From Entrophospora sp. SA101 (taxonomy: Eukaryota > Glomeromycota > Glomeromycetes > Entrophosporales > Entrophosporaceae): a stretch of 20,643 nt of DNA. Position numbers and translations under genes: made by a program. The notes below the pieces were generated by a model. That model did no database searches, was not told the DNA's origin, and worked only from the letters and a program-made list of their open reading frames with translations. Numbering within the stretch: the stretch's first letter is position 1; the number at the start of each line of letters is the position of its first letter. The stretch spans positions 2,312 through 22,954 of the forward strand of contig CAUDNR010001191.1 in NCBI GenBank assembly GCA_958430865.1, in the 5' to 3' direction. Shown here piece after piece: positions 1 through 10,309 of the stretch.

Positions 1-344
1 GAATTAATGATAGAAACAATAAAATAACAAGAATAGCAAAATAGTTTTATGAATATGTGATTGTTGTAAAATATTTAGATAAAGGAAATATGTTAATAAA
101 GCACCATATTAATTACTTTAACAAATAAATATTAGAAGACCAATTTACTATTACTAACATTAAATACTGTATCCTCCTCCCTCAAAAAAGATTAATTAAA
201 TTATCTGTGTGGACCGTTTCTTCTTTTCTAAAAATCATTATTTTGATGGTTTCGTTTATCCTTTTGTCTTATCCAATAAACTAATATGGTTCTGGCAATA
301 TAAAATCATATATTCATCCATGCCAATATCAAAGTACTAAAATA
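1..344. other. AT-rich intergenic DNA, no gene seen
   Basis: No open frame or family motif was recognised. It lies 5' of the decayed hAT coding region and may include the 5' part of that element. A Trp-rich phrase near 278-300 could be the start of the BED finger, but this is too weak to claim. No terminal inverted repeat was identified. Confidence 0.4.
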
Positions 345-1110
345 ATGATTTCCATTATAGAAAACACTATAGAAATAATTGGCTTTAACAGATCCTTAAA
401 AAATGCAGAAATTGCTGGCGTTTATTGTTTTTATAAATCCAAAGCTTCAAAGTTTCTAAAATCTTGTCATAAATCACCCAACGAACAAATGTCAAAAAAA
501 TTTCATTACTAAGTTGTTTTTGCTTTAGCTCAATAATTGATTAATCGATTACTATCGTTGTTACTTACAAATGAATAAATAACTCTCAACGGTGTAAATG
601 TTTCATTTATTTGGTACCTGAACTTGATTCACATCATAAGTCGAACGGTTTCAAATTGGATTGAATCAGTTTTTAAAAAACAAAAAAATTGTTATTAAAA
701 AAATGTTTAGTGATTTTTCACAACAAATGCCTGGACTTCAACAACTCAACAACTACAAATTAAGTGTGTCTAGGCATTACAGCTCATTGAATTGATGATA
801 ATTGGAGAGTGAAAAAAATATTAATTAATTTTACCTCTTAATGAAAACCACACTGGGGTCTGTTTAGCAAATAAAATTTTAGATACTTTCGTTTTGGCAA
901 GAAGTTTTGGCAATGACCAATGGGTCAAATATGGTTAATTTAGCAGAACACTTAATTATTTAATTCAAAATATGACAATAAGAATTTTATGCATCTCAGA
1001 TGTGGTGCTCATGTGTTAAACCTTGCATTTGTTGTTCGTACCCCAAGATTCAATTATTACACGCACAAGAGGAAATAAAATTAATTGATCAAAGATTTTT
1101 TCGAATTTAA
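345..1110 (+). mobile_element. Decayed hAT-family transposase (BED finger to transposase core)
   Basis: A non-functional remnant of a hAT transposase, readable by family motifs in order. From 345 one frame gives a BED-finger-like stretch: GVYCFYKSKASKFLKSCHK around 417-473. The same frame, after a stop, gives ALAQ and INRLLSL (522 onward), SRTVSNWIE (639-665) and AWTSTTQQ (729-752). A shift then gives IDDNWRVKKILINFTS (791-838), another NHTG with LANKILDTF (846-890), another TNGSNM (916-933), and the last RCGAHVLNLAFVV (998-1036). These match the hAT order: WTS, H-Y-I-D-x-x-W, HTG, D-N-A-S-N-N-like and C-A-H-x-L-N-L. Several stops and at least three shifts break it, and the catalytic Asp of the DNA-S-NN motif is replaced. 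No C-terminal dimerisation domain follows before the next gene. The family is clear from the motif series; exact ends and any TIRs are not visible. Confidence 0.82.
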
Positions 1111-1209
1111 CTGTTCTGCACTGTATCACACAAAATGCCCTTTTTATTAATTGTAACATGTGATTGACCATTCATTTTCATTTTAAATAAAAAAAAAAGT
1201 AAAAAAAAA

Positions 1210-2718
1210 ATGAATTCAATATTTGAAAAATATTTCAATGAAAATGAAAGATTATTAAATACTGAAGATTTTTATGATGTAAAGATATATGTTGGAGTAG
1301 AGCCAAACATTAAAGAAGTTCATGCACATGCATCTATTGTATCAGCTCATTGTCCATCTTTTGGCAATGAATTAAGTAATGCAACAAAAGAAAACGGTTA
1401 CTATATTATTAAGAAAGCTAATATTAGTGAAAAACTTTTCAAGCCTATTCTTAAGTAAGTTTAAAATAAATTTATTTTGCTTGTTTATTATTATTATTAT
1501 CGAATAATAATAATTTATTTATTTTGTAGATTTTTATACACATGTAAATTTGAATTTGAAAATTATTCTGGGGATGAAGTGTTGGAAATATTAATTTCAG
1601 CGGATGAACTTGGCATTGAGTCACTTTATGAATATACAATGAAGTATTTTATTGAAAACTATGAAGATTATATAAAAGAAAATTCAGTTAAAATTTTACA
1701 ATTGATCTATGCCAATGAAAGATTAGATGAATTGAAAAATATCTATTTTGAAAAGTTTTGTGACTATAGTGAAAAATTATTTGAATCAAATGAATTTGAA
1801 TCATTGGAAAAACCAGTTTTTTTAGAAATTCTCAAAAGAGAAGATTTTTCTGTTGATGAGATGATTATTTGGGAAAATGTTCTTAAATGGGGGTTGGCAA
1901 AACATCCAGAAATCATTAATATCAATGTTGAAGATTGGTCATTACAAAATTTTGCTGATTTAGGCAACACATTAAAAGATTTCTTTTCTCTAATAAGATT
2001 TCAGGATATTTCTAAAGAGGATTTTTTTGATAAGATTGAACCATATCATATGCTTCTTCCTAGAACTTTATGGAAACCTCTTTCACAATATTATATATTT
2101 CCTGATAGACAACAAACATTAAATTTATTACCATCAAGAATTTTAAAATTGAAATCAACACTTGAATCATTGACAATCAATCATAAACTTACATTACTTT
2201 TTGCAAGTTGGATCGATAGAAAAAGTCCACCATATACCTCACTCAAGGAAGTCAAATATGGATTTAAACTTCTATATTGTAGCAGCAGGGATGGTTTAAA
2301 TGCTTCTGCATTCCATCGGAAATGTAATGATGTTGACAAAACTCTTGTAGTTGGGAAAATACAAAATTCAGAGCAAATAGTTGGTGGTTATAATCCACTT
2401 AATTGGAATGGAGGAAGTATACGTAAACATGAAGCTGTAAGTTTTATATATAAAAATACAACTGAAAGTTTTATATTTAATATAAGTAATAGAAAAGATA
2501 TCAATACTGCACAATTTAGTTATGTTATCAATGATGATTATAAAAGCGCAATTTGTTGTCATCCTTTTTTTTTACCTAGGTTTGGTGCTGGTCATGATGT
2601 TTGGTTTAATTACGAAAAAGATATTTATAGTAGCCCAGGGACTTATAATAACATTAATATAGTAAATAATAGTAAAATTGATGAATTAGAAGTTTTTCAA
2701 ATTATTGATAAAAAATAA
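1210..2718 (+). CDS. BTB-BACK-TLDc domain protein (2 exons, 477 aa)
   Basis: Exons 1210-1454 and 1530-2718 join in phase across a 75-nt GT-AG intron (GTAAGT...TTTTGTAG). The join restores ILKFLYTCKF, the end of the BTB fold, so this splice is well supported. The BTB/POZ domain spans residues about 10-110 (DVKIYVG, VHAHASIVSAHCPSF). A BACK region at about 132-230 has KILQLI, LFESNEFESLEKP and IWENVLKWG. A TLDc domain at about 293-475 has GFKLLYCSSRDG, FHRKCND, GGYNPLNW and a FGAGHDVWF core. BTB domains dimerise and often recruit cullin-3 ligase; TLDc domains are linked to oxidative-stress protection and V-ATPase regulation. The substrate or partner is unknown. The ATG follows an A-only stretch, a normal fungal start context. 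All three domains look complete with no disabling change. Such genes form very large families in Rhizophagus, so single-gene function cannot be inferred. Confidence 0.93.
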
Positions 2719-3455
2719 AATGGTGAATACAATGTTATGATATGATGATTTAAATTATAAATTTGAATTGGCGAGGAAAAATGATGACTTTGTATAACTA
2801 TACTTTAGTATTATAAAATAATGTTTTTTTATTTTATGAAACAAATATTAAAGAACATATTTATGTATCTATTTTAGTAGCGGAAGAACTTTTTTTCGCA
2901 TGTATTTTAAAATATAAATTGATTATTGAATTTTAAAGCAAAAAGTTTATTATAATATTGTGTCTGTACTCGAAAACTTTTTTGTCCAAAATAGTGCATT
3001 TAGCGTTTGTTTTCTTTTTTGCTTTGAGAATAAGGACGTCGGGAAGGATAGGTGTAATCCTGATTCAGCTACGAAAGTCAATAAAATCACATTATTTACA
3101 TCATGGTCTTCAACCCAAAGCCAGATAGTAGAGTAAAACGAATTTTCGTTAAAGAGGTTAGCAGGGAATATTTTTTTTATACAAGTGTAAGTTCATGTAT
3201 TATTATTATATTACAGTTCATCCAACTCCTTTATCCCAGAGAAAAAAAAAGGAAGGTCAAATAAAACATTCAGTGGTATTAATTATAATTAACATTGCAA
3301 TTAGATCAAACAAAGTGAACATAAATTTGAGGTCCGTATATGAACAAAGAATACAGTATATATATATTATAACAATAAATATAAATACATAAAATTTACA
3401 TCTAATATAACCAATTAAAAAGAACAAAACCAAATTAAATTATTATTAAATATGA
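2719..3455. other. Intergenic DNA between convergent genes
   Basis: The BTB-TLDc gene and the lipase gene converge here, so this holds both 3' UTRs. No gene was recognised; the 65-codon frame at 3195-3392 is low-complexity and matches nothing I know. A slightly less AT-rich stretch at 3030-3160 may be an old repeat fragment, but I cannot name it. Confidence 0.5.
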
Positions 3456-5163
3456 TTATTTTTTGAGACAAGTCAATAAGAAAACTGTATCAAAATATTT
3501 TGCATGGTTAATCAAGTTAATATTTGGAAGTTTCTGAGAATTTGCGCAAGTTTTATCCTCGGGATCTTGACACTTGACAATTTTGTTATTATCACTACAT
3601 AAATAAATATAAGATAATTAATAAAAATATATAAAAATATCAAACAAATATATTTATAACCACAGTCACTCCATTATACTTACGGTCTAATCCAAAATTG
3701 CGCACCATGATGTTGGTATTTAAATGCTTGAGGTGGCACGTGTGGAACTAGGTCAGCTTTATTTACAACTCTGAAAAAACTAAAGCCGGTTTTTTCAACC
3801 AAAGCAGCGAAATTTTTATCTCCTGTTCTTGGTTCACCATATGTATAAGTTAACAAGTTTGATGGATTTAAACCTGGTACTCCGATTAAATCAAGGGTTT
3901 GGAAAACTGCTAATGCTATTATTTAATAAATGGATTGATGGATGTGAATTAATGGATTGATTGATATATATATATATAAGTAAATTGTATTTTAAAATAT
4001 TGATAATAGTAATAATATGAATAATAATATAATGTGCTACTCACATCCACCTAAGCTATGGCCAGTGGTAACAACTTTGTAATCGGGATTTTCAGCGACC
4101 AATTTTTTTACTAAATTTGTTATTTCTGTTCTTGTGTCGTTATATGTAGCAAGAAATCTAATAATATAATGTATAATTTAATGAATTAGAAAATTAGAAA
4201 ATAAAATTTGTTTTTTCAAAAAATACAATTATTTATAAACTCCATTACTAACCCAGAATGAACCTATTATTTTATCAGTCGAAATTTATTTAAATTATGA
4301 AAAAAAAAATTAAATTTTTTAATTAATATTATTAATATTATTAACTCAAAATGTTTGATAACTAACGATTAATAAATAATCCTTCTTTTTACCTTTGCAT
4401 TGTTAGATTTGTCAAAAAATGGAACTTGAAGAAACTCGAGATCATTAAGGAAGCTTTTTACATTTGCTGTACCTCTAAAAGCAACTACGATTGCCTTTTC
4501 TTTATCGTTAATCGCAACTAAATTGTTTGTAATGTAAATTATTAATTAATCGGATAATAATTGAATAATACTTGTGGGTGAACTAATCAAATTTGGTATA
4601 GTTATCGATAGGTTACTTCATGAGCGGAAAAGCCATGATATCACTTGTTTGTTAGACTGATTTTCGACAAACCAAATTTGAGTTTCGCCCACAAGTATAA
4701 ATTTAAATCATTATAATAATTACCATAAGCGTTATTATCTCTTGGCACACTGTTTTGAAAGAACTTGATGAGCCTGGTATCTTTAGTTTCCTCAGTTTCG
4801 CAAGCTGCACCGCATTTCCAGTCAGTTACATCACAGTATGCGGCACTAAACAAATAAATAAAGCGCATAATATATATAAGTAAAGAAGAAGTTCTTTATG
4901 TATTTATTATTACATCAGAAGTATTTTATTAATTACTTTGCGAATTTTGTCCAAAGTCGGAATTCAGCGACATCATTATCGCTTACGGGTAATTGAGATG
5001 ACGTGTCATTGTTGGCGGTTGGTTTGAATTTGTTATTGTTGTTTTTATTGGTTTTGTTATTTCCACGTTTATAATGATGAATTGGGGAAGCGTGTGTATA
5101 ATAGAATGATGACACGTTAATAAAAATGAGAGCGATTAAGATAAAAAATGTAAATGTAGTCAT
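3456..5163 (-). CDS. Secreted class 3 lipase, Rhizomucor type (7 exons, 322 aa)
   Basis: An extracellular triacylglycerol lipase/esterase with alpha/beta-hydrolase fold. Exons: 5163-4937, 4845-4724, 4517-4393, 4263-4253, 4157-4045, 3915-3684, 3594-3456; all introns are GT-AG and total coding length is 969 nt, in phase. Residues 1-25 are a hydrophobic signal peptide, followed by an Asn/Lys-rich possible propeptide to about 58. WTKFANAAYC starts the mature domain; VVAFRGT (127-133) is the oxyanion-side motif; VHSGF (159-163) spans two splice sites; GHSLGG carries nucleophile Ser196; ADLVPHVPP gives Asp254; NHAKYF gives His307. Ser-Asp-His spacing (58 and 53) nearly equals that of Rhizomucor miehei lipase (Ser144, Asp203, His257). 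Cys285 and Cys293 fit a conserved disulfide loop. The catalytic set is complete, so it is probably active. Intron 2 carries a MITE. Confidence 0.93.
4253..4263 (-). other. 11-nt micro-exon of the lipase gene
   Basis: The minus-strand text reads TAG, then GTTCATTCTGG, then GTTAGT, so it is bounded by AG and GT. It encodes Val-His-Ser plus two bases of a Gly codon, completed by the first base of the next exon. Without it exon 3 (phase 0) cannot join exon 5 (which needs phase 2), and the family's conserved V-H-x-G-F motif would be missing. Flanking introns are 129 and 95 nt. Confidence 0.88.
4571..4695. mobile_element. 125-bp MITE with about 27-bp TIRs, in lipase intron 2
   Basis: The left end reads CTTGTGGGTGAACTAATCAA and continues to TTTGGT. 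The right end, reverse-complemented, reads CTTGTGGGCGAAACTCAA and continues to TTTGGT. A TA dinucleotide flanks both ends (4569-4570 and 4696-4697), as expected of Tc1/mariner-type insertions. Removing the element and one TA leaves an intron of 79 nt, near the usual size here, against 206 nt with it. It has no coding capacity. Confidence 0.85.
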
Positions 5164-5197
5164 TTTTTATTGACAATTGGTTTTAAAGAGGAGAAAG

Positions 5198-5300
5198 TAG
5201 GTAAATAGGCTAGTTGGAGAGTGTGGAAAAAGAGAAAATGATAGATTGAAAGGGAGAAATAAAGAATGTAGGCAATTATATATAATATAATATATAATAT
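5198..5300 (-). promoter_or_regulatory. Putative lipase promoter: TATA-rich block and CT-rich tract
   Basis: On the minus strand, a TATA-rich run (5300-5277) lies about 115-135 nt upstream of the lipase ATG. It is followed by a pyrimidine-rich stretch (about 5262-5198), an arrangement common in fungal core promoters. The transcription start is not determined. Confidence 0.3.
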
Positions 5301-5387
5301 GGCAAGAGGAGTGGATGGTGTGTATGGTGATTTATGATGGTGACGATAACTATATGTTAAATTAATGTATATAGGATAATAAACCAC

Positions 5388-6941
5388 AAGAATAATGTTG
5401 AATAAGAAGCCGACCAGCGCCTTTAATATTTGTCAAATAAATTGTGGATTGTGTATAGATACCGTACACCACCAAAGGAGATAAAAATAAGGAAAGGAAG
5501 GAAAGAAAAAGAATGAATAATTATTTAATAATAACTTTTGGTTAATTATTTATTTTATTAAATTTGTTAGTAAATAGTGAAAGAATTTGGATGCCATTTT
5601 ATAAGAAATATTTTTTTTAATGTCCATTGTTTTTTTGAATTCTATTTAGGAAAACAATCAAAAAAAAAAATTACCGAAAAAGTAAATTAATTAATTAATT
5701 TAAAAAAAAAATTTTTATTAAATTTTGCTTGTTTACTTTTTTTTTTACTGCTACGATCAGCGAAAAACCGATGTACGTACAGCAACCCCTACAAGGAATT
5801 TGTTTATTTGCTAATTTTATAGTTTTAATAACCAACAATGTAAATCCTTACTAAAGTAATCAAAATTTCATGAGGAATTTTCGACACAAAACAAATTCAA
5901 GTTTCAGGATTAAATTTATATTAAAAAGAACTATGTGAAATGGCATTGGTTTACTTTAAATGCTACTAGTAAAACATTATGTTCAGGTCAATTGGACACT
6001 CTTTAAAAAGACTAGTCCAACACCTTGTAATTTATAATTCACATTCCCTTTTTGCCAGATAAGGTTTTAAAAAGAAAGTGCAAACTTTTATAAAAACCAT
6101 AATTTGGGTTTTTACTTCTCGACAAATGTTGATTTGGCCACATTATCGATTTAAAAGTCTTTTTTACAATAAATCAATCTCGCGAGAATCCTTGGTGAAA
6201 GGTAGCCAGTCACCTGCACCGAGAATATACTAGTAAAACATGTGAAAGTAGTGGATGTATCTAGCAAAAATATTGGACTTTTATATGTGCATCATGCAGT
6301 TCCGCCATTGATAGGAACCAATAAATACATATTACGGAAACACGCTCGCAACGTTGGGGCCTACACTTATTACAGGCTGGCTGTTTACGTATGACTTTAC
6401 TTACTTGGGTATAGGTAAGATTTTTAATTTAATTGCGTAATAAAAATTTGTGACACAAAACTAATTATTAAAAATCACTTTTTTGATTTTCAAAATACAT
6501 GTTTGTAGACCAAAAATAGAAATTTAATTGATCTAGAAAATTAATATTTTAAGTAAATAAATATATTATTATATAGATGAAAAAAGAAAAAAAAAATCAA
6601 ATCTATGTTTTGTTGTTAATGCTGATGATTTGTTTATATGTTTTTACAATTATTTAATGAATAATAACATTTTTTTTTAACATTGTTGTTAAGTATTAAT
6701 TATTTTGTTATATATTGATTGGTTATTGAATGATTGCTAATATACAAAAGTAAAAATTAAAATTAAATCAAAACAATTGGATTAAATTAAAATTAAAAAT
6801 ATATTAATATATTTCTAATTTGAGCTGTTAAAATGAACATTATTAGTAGGAATAAGCGTAAATCAAGTTAAGGATAATAATAATATAAACTTAATTAATT
6901 AATAATAATTAATAATAATTTTCAATTATTCAGTTCTTTCT
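5388..6941. other. 1.5-kb intergenic DNA with one unexplained open frame
   Basis: This is the upstream side of the lipase gene and the downstream side of the ERF4-like gene. Most is AT-rich with homopolymer runs. The stretch 5750-6420 is less AT-rich. It holds a 62-codon plus-strand open frame at 6206-6391 (no ATG at its start; ends TGA) reading NIGLLYVHHAVPPLIGTNKY in its middle. I do not recognise it, and the surrounding frames carry many stops. The phrase ACTAGTAAAACAT occurs twice (about 5964 and 6229), which hints at old repeat DNA. No TIRs or RNA gene were found. Confidence 0.4.
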
Positions 6942-7588
6942 TCATTTTTTATAGAGAATAAAAAAAAAGGATACATATAAAAATGCATTTTTACACGGAT
7001 CTCTAAAGTTTAAACCCAATCGATTATAATAATTTATATTCTCATCGTCTAAAAATAGACAGACCTCCTCGATCATCTTATAAATAATCAGAAAATAGTG
7101 ATTAGATGATGATAATTATATTTAATTGGACGCATTTCTATACATACGCATATATTTATTTACCTTGTCATAATTTGATCTCAAACAAAATGTTGAAGTG
7201 TATATTGTTAAGCATTCAAGAATATTGCCAATTACAGCATATTTGGGATTATTCGCTTTCTCTAATAATTCATTCAACCTGTTAATTGTTTCTTTAAATC
7301 TTATTGGACTTATCTAGTAACACGAAAATATATAGCATAAGTATATTAATATATGTATATATTGCATACATGTATAAATATTATGCATGAATAATTTTAC
7401 CCTTTCGTTGATTTCTTTAGGAAGATTATTATTGAATTGACATGATTCTCCATTGGTATAGTCCCTTTCGATCTTTATAATTTTTTTTGGCTTTATTATT
7501 AATGTAGATGTTGTTGATGATATTGATGATGATATTGATGCTGGTTTTTTATTATTACTATTGTAAATATTGTCATTGATAATATTAC

Positions 7589-7631
<43 letters not shown>

Positions 7632-8279
7632 TATAATCAAGGTATTATTATTTGGTTCGGTCGTCATCTTGTTATTCGTGTTTGTAAATGTTGACTTTTT
7701 TGGTGAATTTAATTTCTTTGTTAATTTCCTGGTCATTAAATTACCACCACTTTCCTCGCCATTCCTACCTTTACTACTACTACTAATTTCTGACGTGATG
7801 ATTGTTGCTGTAGTCAAATTATCATCTGTTATTGGTATTGATGATATTGTTGTTTCTTGTTGTTTTTGAATTATTATAATGTTATTATTATTATTACTTT
7901 TAATACTGTTGCTACTAATATTAACGCTACTACTATTATTACTATTATTGATACTAATATCATTGTTACTATCATTAATGTTGTCATGATTGTTAGCACT
8001 TATAATATCTTTGTCCTCTGTAATTGAAACTTCAAAATTCTTCCTTATCATTTGGGATGAAGTGGTAGAAGAAATACTACTATTATTACTTTGCCTTTTT
8101 CCGATTTTACTATTTCTACTTCTCCTTCTTGCCTCTACACTGCCTTCTTCTCTTCTCTCTAATGACGCTACTTCCACATTTTCTTCTTCATCATCTTCTT
8201 CATCTAGTTGTAATTGACTATTATTATCATCATCAACAATTTCGATGGTTTTTTCTTCTTCTGATTGAATGTTTTTCAT
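6942..8279 (-). CDS. ERF4: ERF4/GOLGA7-family palmitoyltransferase subunit (3 exons, 387 aa)
   Basis: Exons 8279-7401, 7313-7164 and 7076-6942 join in phase 0 across two 87-nt GT-AG introns and end at TGA. The C-terminal domain (about 266-387) matches the ERF4/GOLGA7 (GCP16) family: IERDYTNGESCQF, then LPKEINERISPIRFKETINR, LECLTIYTSTFCLRSNYDK, and the last exon GLNFRDPCKNAFLYV. In yeast Erf4 partners the DHHC enzyme Erf2 at the ER to palmitoylate Ras; GOLGA7 does this with ZDHHC9. The partner is not in this window. Residues 1-260 are low-complexity: an acidic block (about 26-36), an Arg-rich block (about 42-63), then Ser/Asn-rich sequence with a run of 14 Asn from an AAT repeat. A long disordered N-terminus is unusual against GOLGA7 (about 137 aa). 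The end after FLYV is my reading; a further weak donor there is possible but no later exon was seen. Confidence 0.88.
7590..7631. repeat. (ATT)14 microsatellite inside the ERF4-like coding region
   Basis: Fourteen uninterrupted ATT units on the plus strand, read as 14 AAT (Asn) codons in exon 1 of the ERF4-like gene. Trinucleotide length changes keep the frame, so this tract is likely variable between strains. Confidence 0.95.
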
Positions 8280-9029
8280 ATTTTTTAAATTTTAAAAATT
8301 AAATTAAAAAAGGATGAAAAAAAAAAAATTTAACCTATTAATTAATCAATTTACCAACAACAATAATATTTAATAATAATAATAATAAATAATAATGTAC
8401 ATACAAATTACACATGCATATATTAAAAATATCGAGAAAATAATTTATAAATTTGTGTGAAGTAAAAAATTTAAGAAAATTATTCTTTTGTGTGACAAAT
8501 AAACAAAGTTAACCAATCCAATACTATACTAATACATAAAAGGATATAATTTCAATTCAAGTTAAAAGAGGTATTCATACTATTACAATTGCAGCAAGCA
8601 TGAGAAAAGGGAAACAATATTAAATTTATAATTGGCTAATTCAAATTAAAGTTGTATAAAAAATTTTTAATTAAACATGACAAATTTTTTTTTACAACTA
8701 TGACTTTTTATGAATTGCTAATACTAATGAAGAAGCTCTTATTAAATTTACTTTATCATTGATTTAACATTGGAACTGATCATCATATTAAATATCAAGT
8801 AACACATGCTCAAATTCCTAAGCCGTGCGTGACTATAATTAATATGTGTGCATGTATTGTATATTTTTGAAAAAAGGACAACTGATAAGGCTTTTAAATT
8901 TAATATCTTTTGTGGCTTCAAAAATATTTTTTTTTTAGTTTTCAATAACTTAAATCTATGAAAAAAGTCATCAACAATCTACCAAGTCTTTATTTAGAAT
9001 AAAAATACTTCAGTGTGTTATCGTATATT
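8280..9029. other. Upstream region of the ERF4-like gene, no gene seen
   Basis: AT-rich DNA with A/T runs just upstream of the ERF4-like start (8280-8350). The short frame at 8748-8945 (-) is low-complexity and unsupported. No repeat or RNA gene was recognised. Confidence 0.45.
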
Positions 9030-9670
9030 ATTAGGGTCATAATGAATTGTAAAGGTTAAATGCCACAATGGCTCCCTGAAAGTTTATTTATGATTTTTGA
9101 ATTTGGCTTTCTAATATTTGAGATTGAGCCTCTGTGCAGATTTTGAATAATGCTTGCTTTGTTAGTTTCTAAATAGTTTTTTCATGTCCAAGATTATTTT
9201 CTGTAATTTAAATATTTTGCTCGGCTGCAATTAGCTCATTTCTTCATTTCTTTCCTTCATTTGCTTAATAAAGCTCTCGTAGCCTTCTTGTTTTTTTTTG
9301 CTTTCGTCTTTTCTTGTTGATTTCATTTTGAATTTCCTTTGAATTCTTCTCATAAAGTATTATTTCACTATTCCCTTTTTTCCCATTGATTATTTATTTG
9401 TCTTTGGATTCAACCAAGCTTTTAAAAGACTCTCTTATCGATACGAGCATTCTTTTTGAGGCATCTGCTAGTATTTATCGATCCACCGTCCATTAATTTG
9501 AGTTGAGCATTAAAAATATGTCTGGTTCTTATTTGGAAAGAGCTTGGAAGGTCTCGCTCAATTATGTAAACTCTCTTTTTGTAAGCATTTTTTGATGAAA
9601 AACCTAATTTTAAAGAACGGAGCACTTTTTGATATTTAGTATAAATTTATGTTCGCCTCGTAGTTTTTCT
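9030..9670 (-). pseudogene. Possible decayed coding region, family unknown
   Basis: The minus strand has coding-like composition unlike its surroundings: rich in Lys, Glu, Gln and Arg, with few AT-only codons. An open frame at 9625-9422 reads phrases such as YKKRVYIIERDLPSSFQIRT and LKLMDGGSINTSRC. Lower down, one frame from about 9250 to 9050 reads ELIAAEQNI, then TENNLGHEKTI, KLTKQALFKICTEAQSQILE, broken by three in-frame stops, and looks like a Gln/Glu-rich coiled coil. In between, a Lys-rich stretch ends IKQMKERNEEMS. I do not recognise a family. It may be a transposon ORF or a dead host gene; chance composition cannot be excluded. Confidence 0.3.
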
Positions 9671-10300
9671 TTACGATGTACAGATTAATGGGATCTGGAT
9701 ATATTACTTTCTTTTAGATGATCCATAAGTACAAAAATTCCCCATCACTAGCACACATATTTATAAATTGCAAACCCTTAACTCGACATAATTAAATAAA
9801 CTTGATAACCTGGTTCTTTGTAAAGCTAATTCACATCTTTTTTTGTCAACCATAAGTTGCATCAATTCACTAGTATTTTTGTTTTTCTGCTGGTAATGTT
9901 TTCCTCCAATTCAAAAAAGTATTAGATGCCTTAAATGCGCTAACTACAAATATATATATATATACATATATATATATATCAGTTTATAGCTTAGGTTCTG
10001 AAGATTATGTATAAAAACTTTATGGTTTCGGGTTTTCTAAAACTTTTTCAATTAACATTTTATTTTACTTGCTTAAATATATTTTTTTTTGAAAAATTTA
10101 AAAATTTTTAATAATTGTTCTATGATAAAAAGTACTGAACAATGTAATATAATATTAATATCATGCATGCAGCCTAAATTATGTCAAAAGCCAAGCCTAA
10201 AACATATAAACATACGTGAAACATTGAATCACATGTGAATAACTATACTAATACTATTTTGGAATGATTATCGTCATAATCATATTTTTGTTTTATTGTT
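9671..10300. other. AT-rich intergenic DNA with TA microsatellite
   Basis: No gene was recognised. A (TA)n tract interrupted once by C lies at about 9950-9980. The less AT-rich part up to about 9930 may extend the unidentified relic on its right side. Confidence 0.4.
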
Positions 10301-10309
10301 TGTTGTTTC

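Noticed and set aside
1764..2562. Minus-strand frames inside the BTB-TLDc gene
   Set aside because: Antisense shadows of a well-supported coding exon with no family similarity.
3195..3392. 65-codon plus-strand frame
   Set aside because: Low-complexity, no recognisable motif, and surrounded by non-coding AT-rich DNA.
5160..5387. Minus-strand 75-codon frame upstream of the lipase
   Set aside because: Composed of Tyr, Ile, Leu and Pro from the TA-rich and CT-rich promoter region; it overlaps the lipase start and has no domain.
6255..6305. ICASC phrase resembling a zinc-knuckle of Helitron/Pif1-type proteins
   Set aside because: Only one Cys pair in a frame that stops soon after; no helicase motif nearby.
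7570..8217. Plus-strand Leu-rich open frames at 7570-7869 and 7990-8217
   Set aside because: They are antisense to the Asn/Ser/Glu-rich exon of the ERF4-like gene; the poly-Leu is the complement of the AAT repeat.
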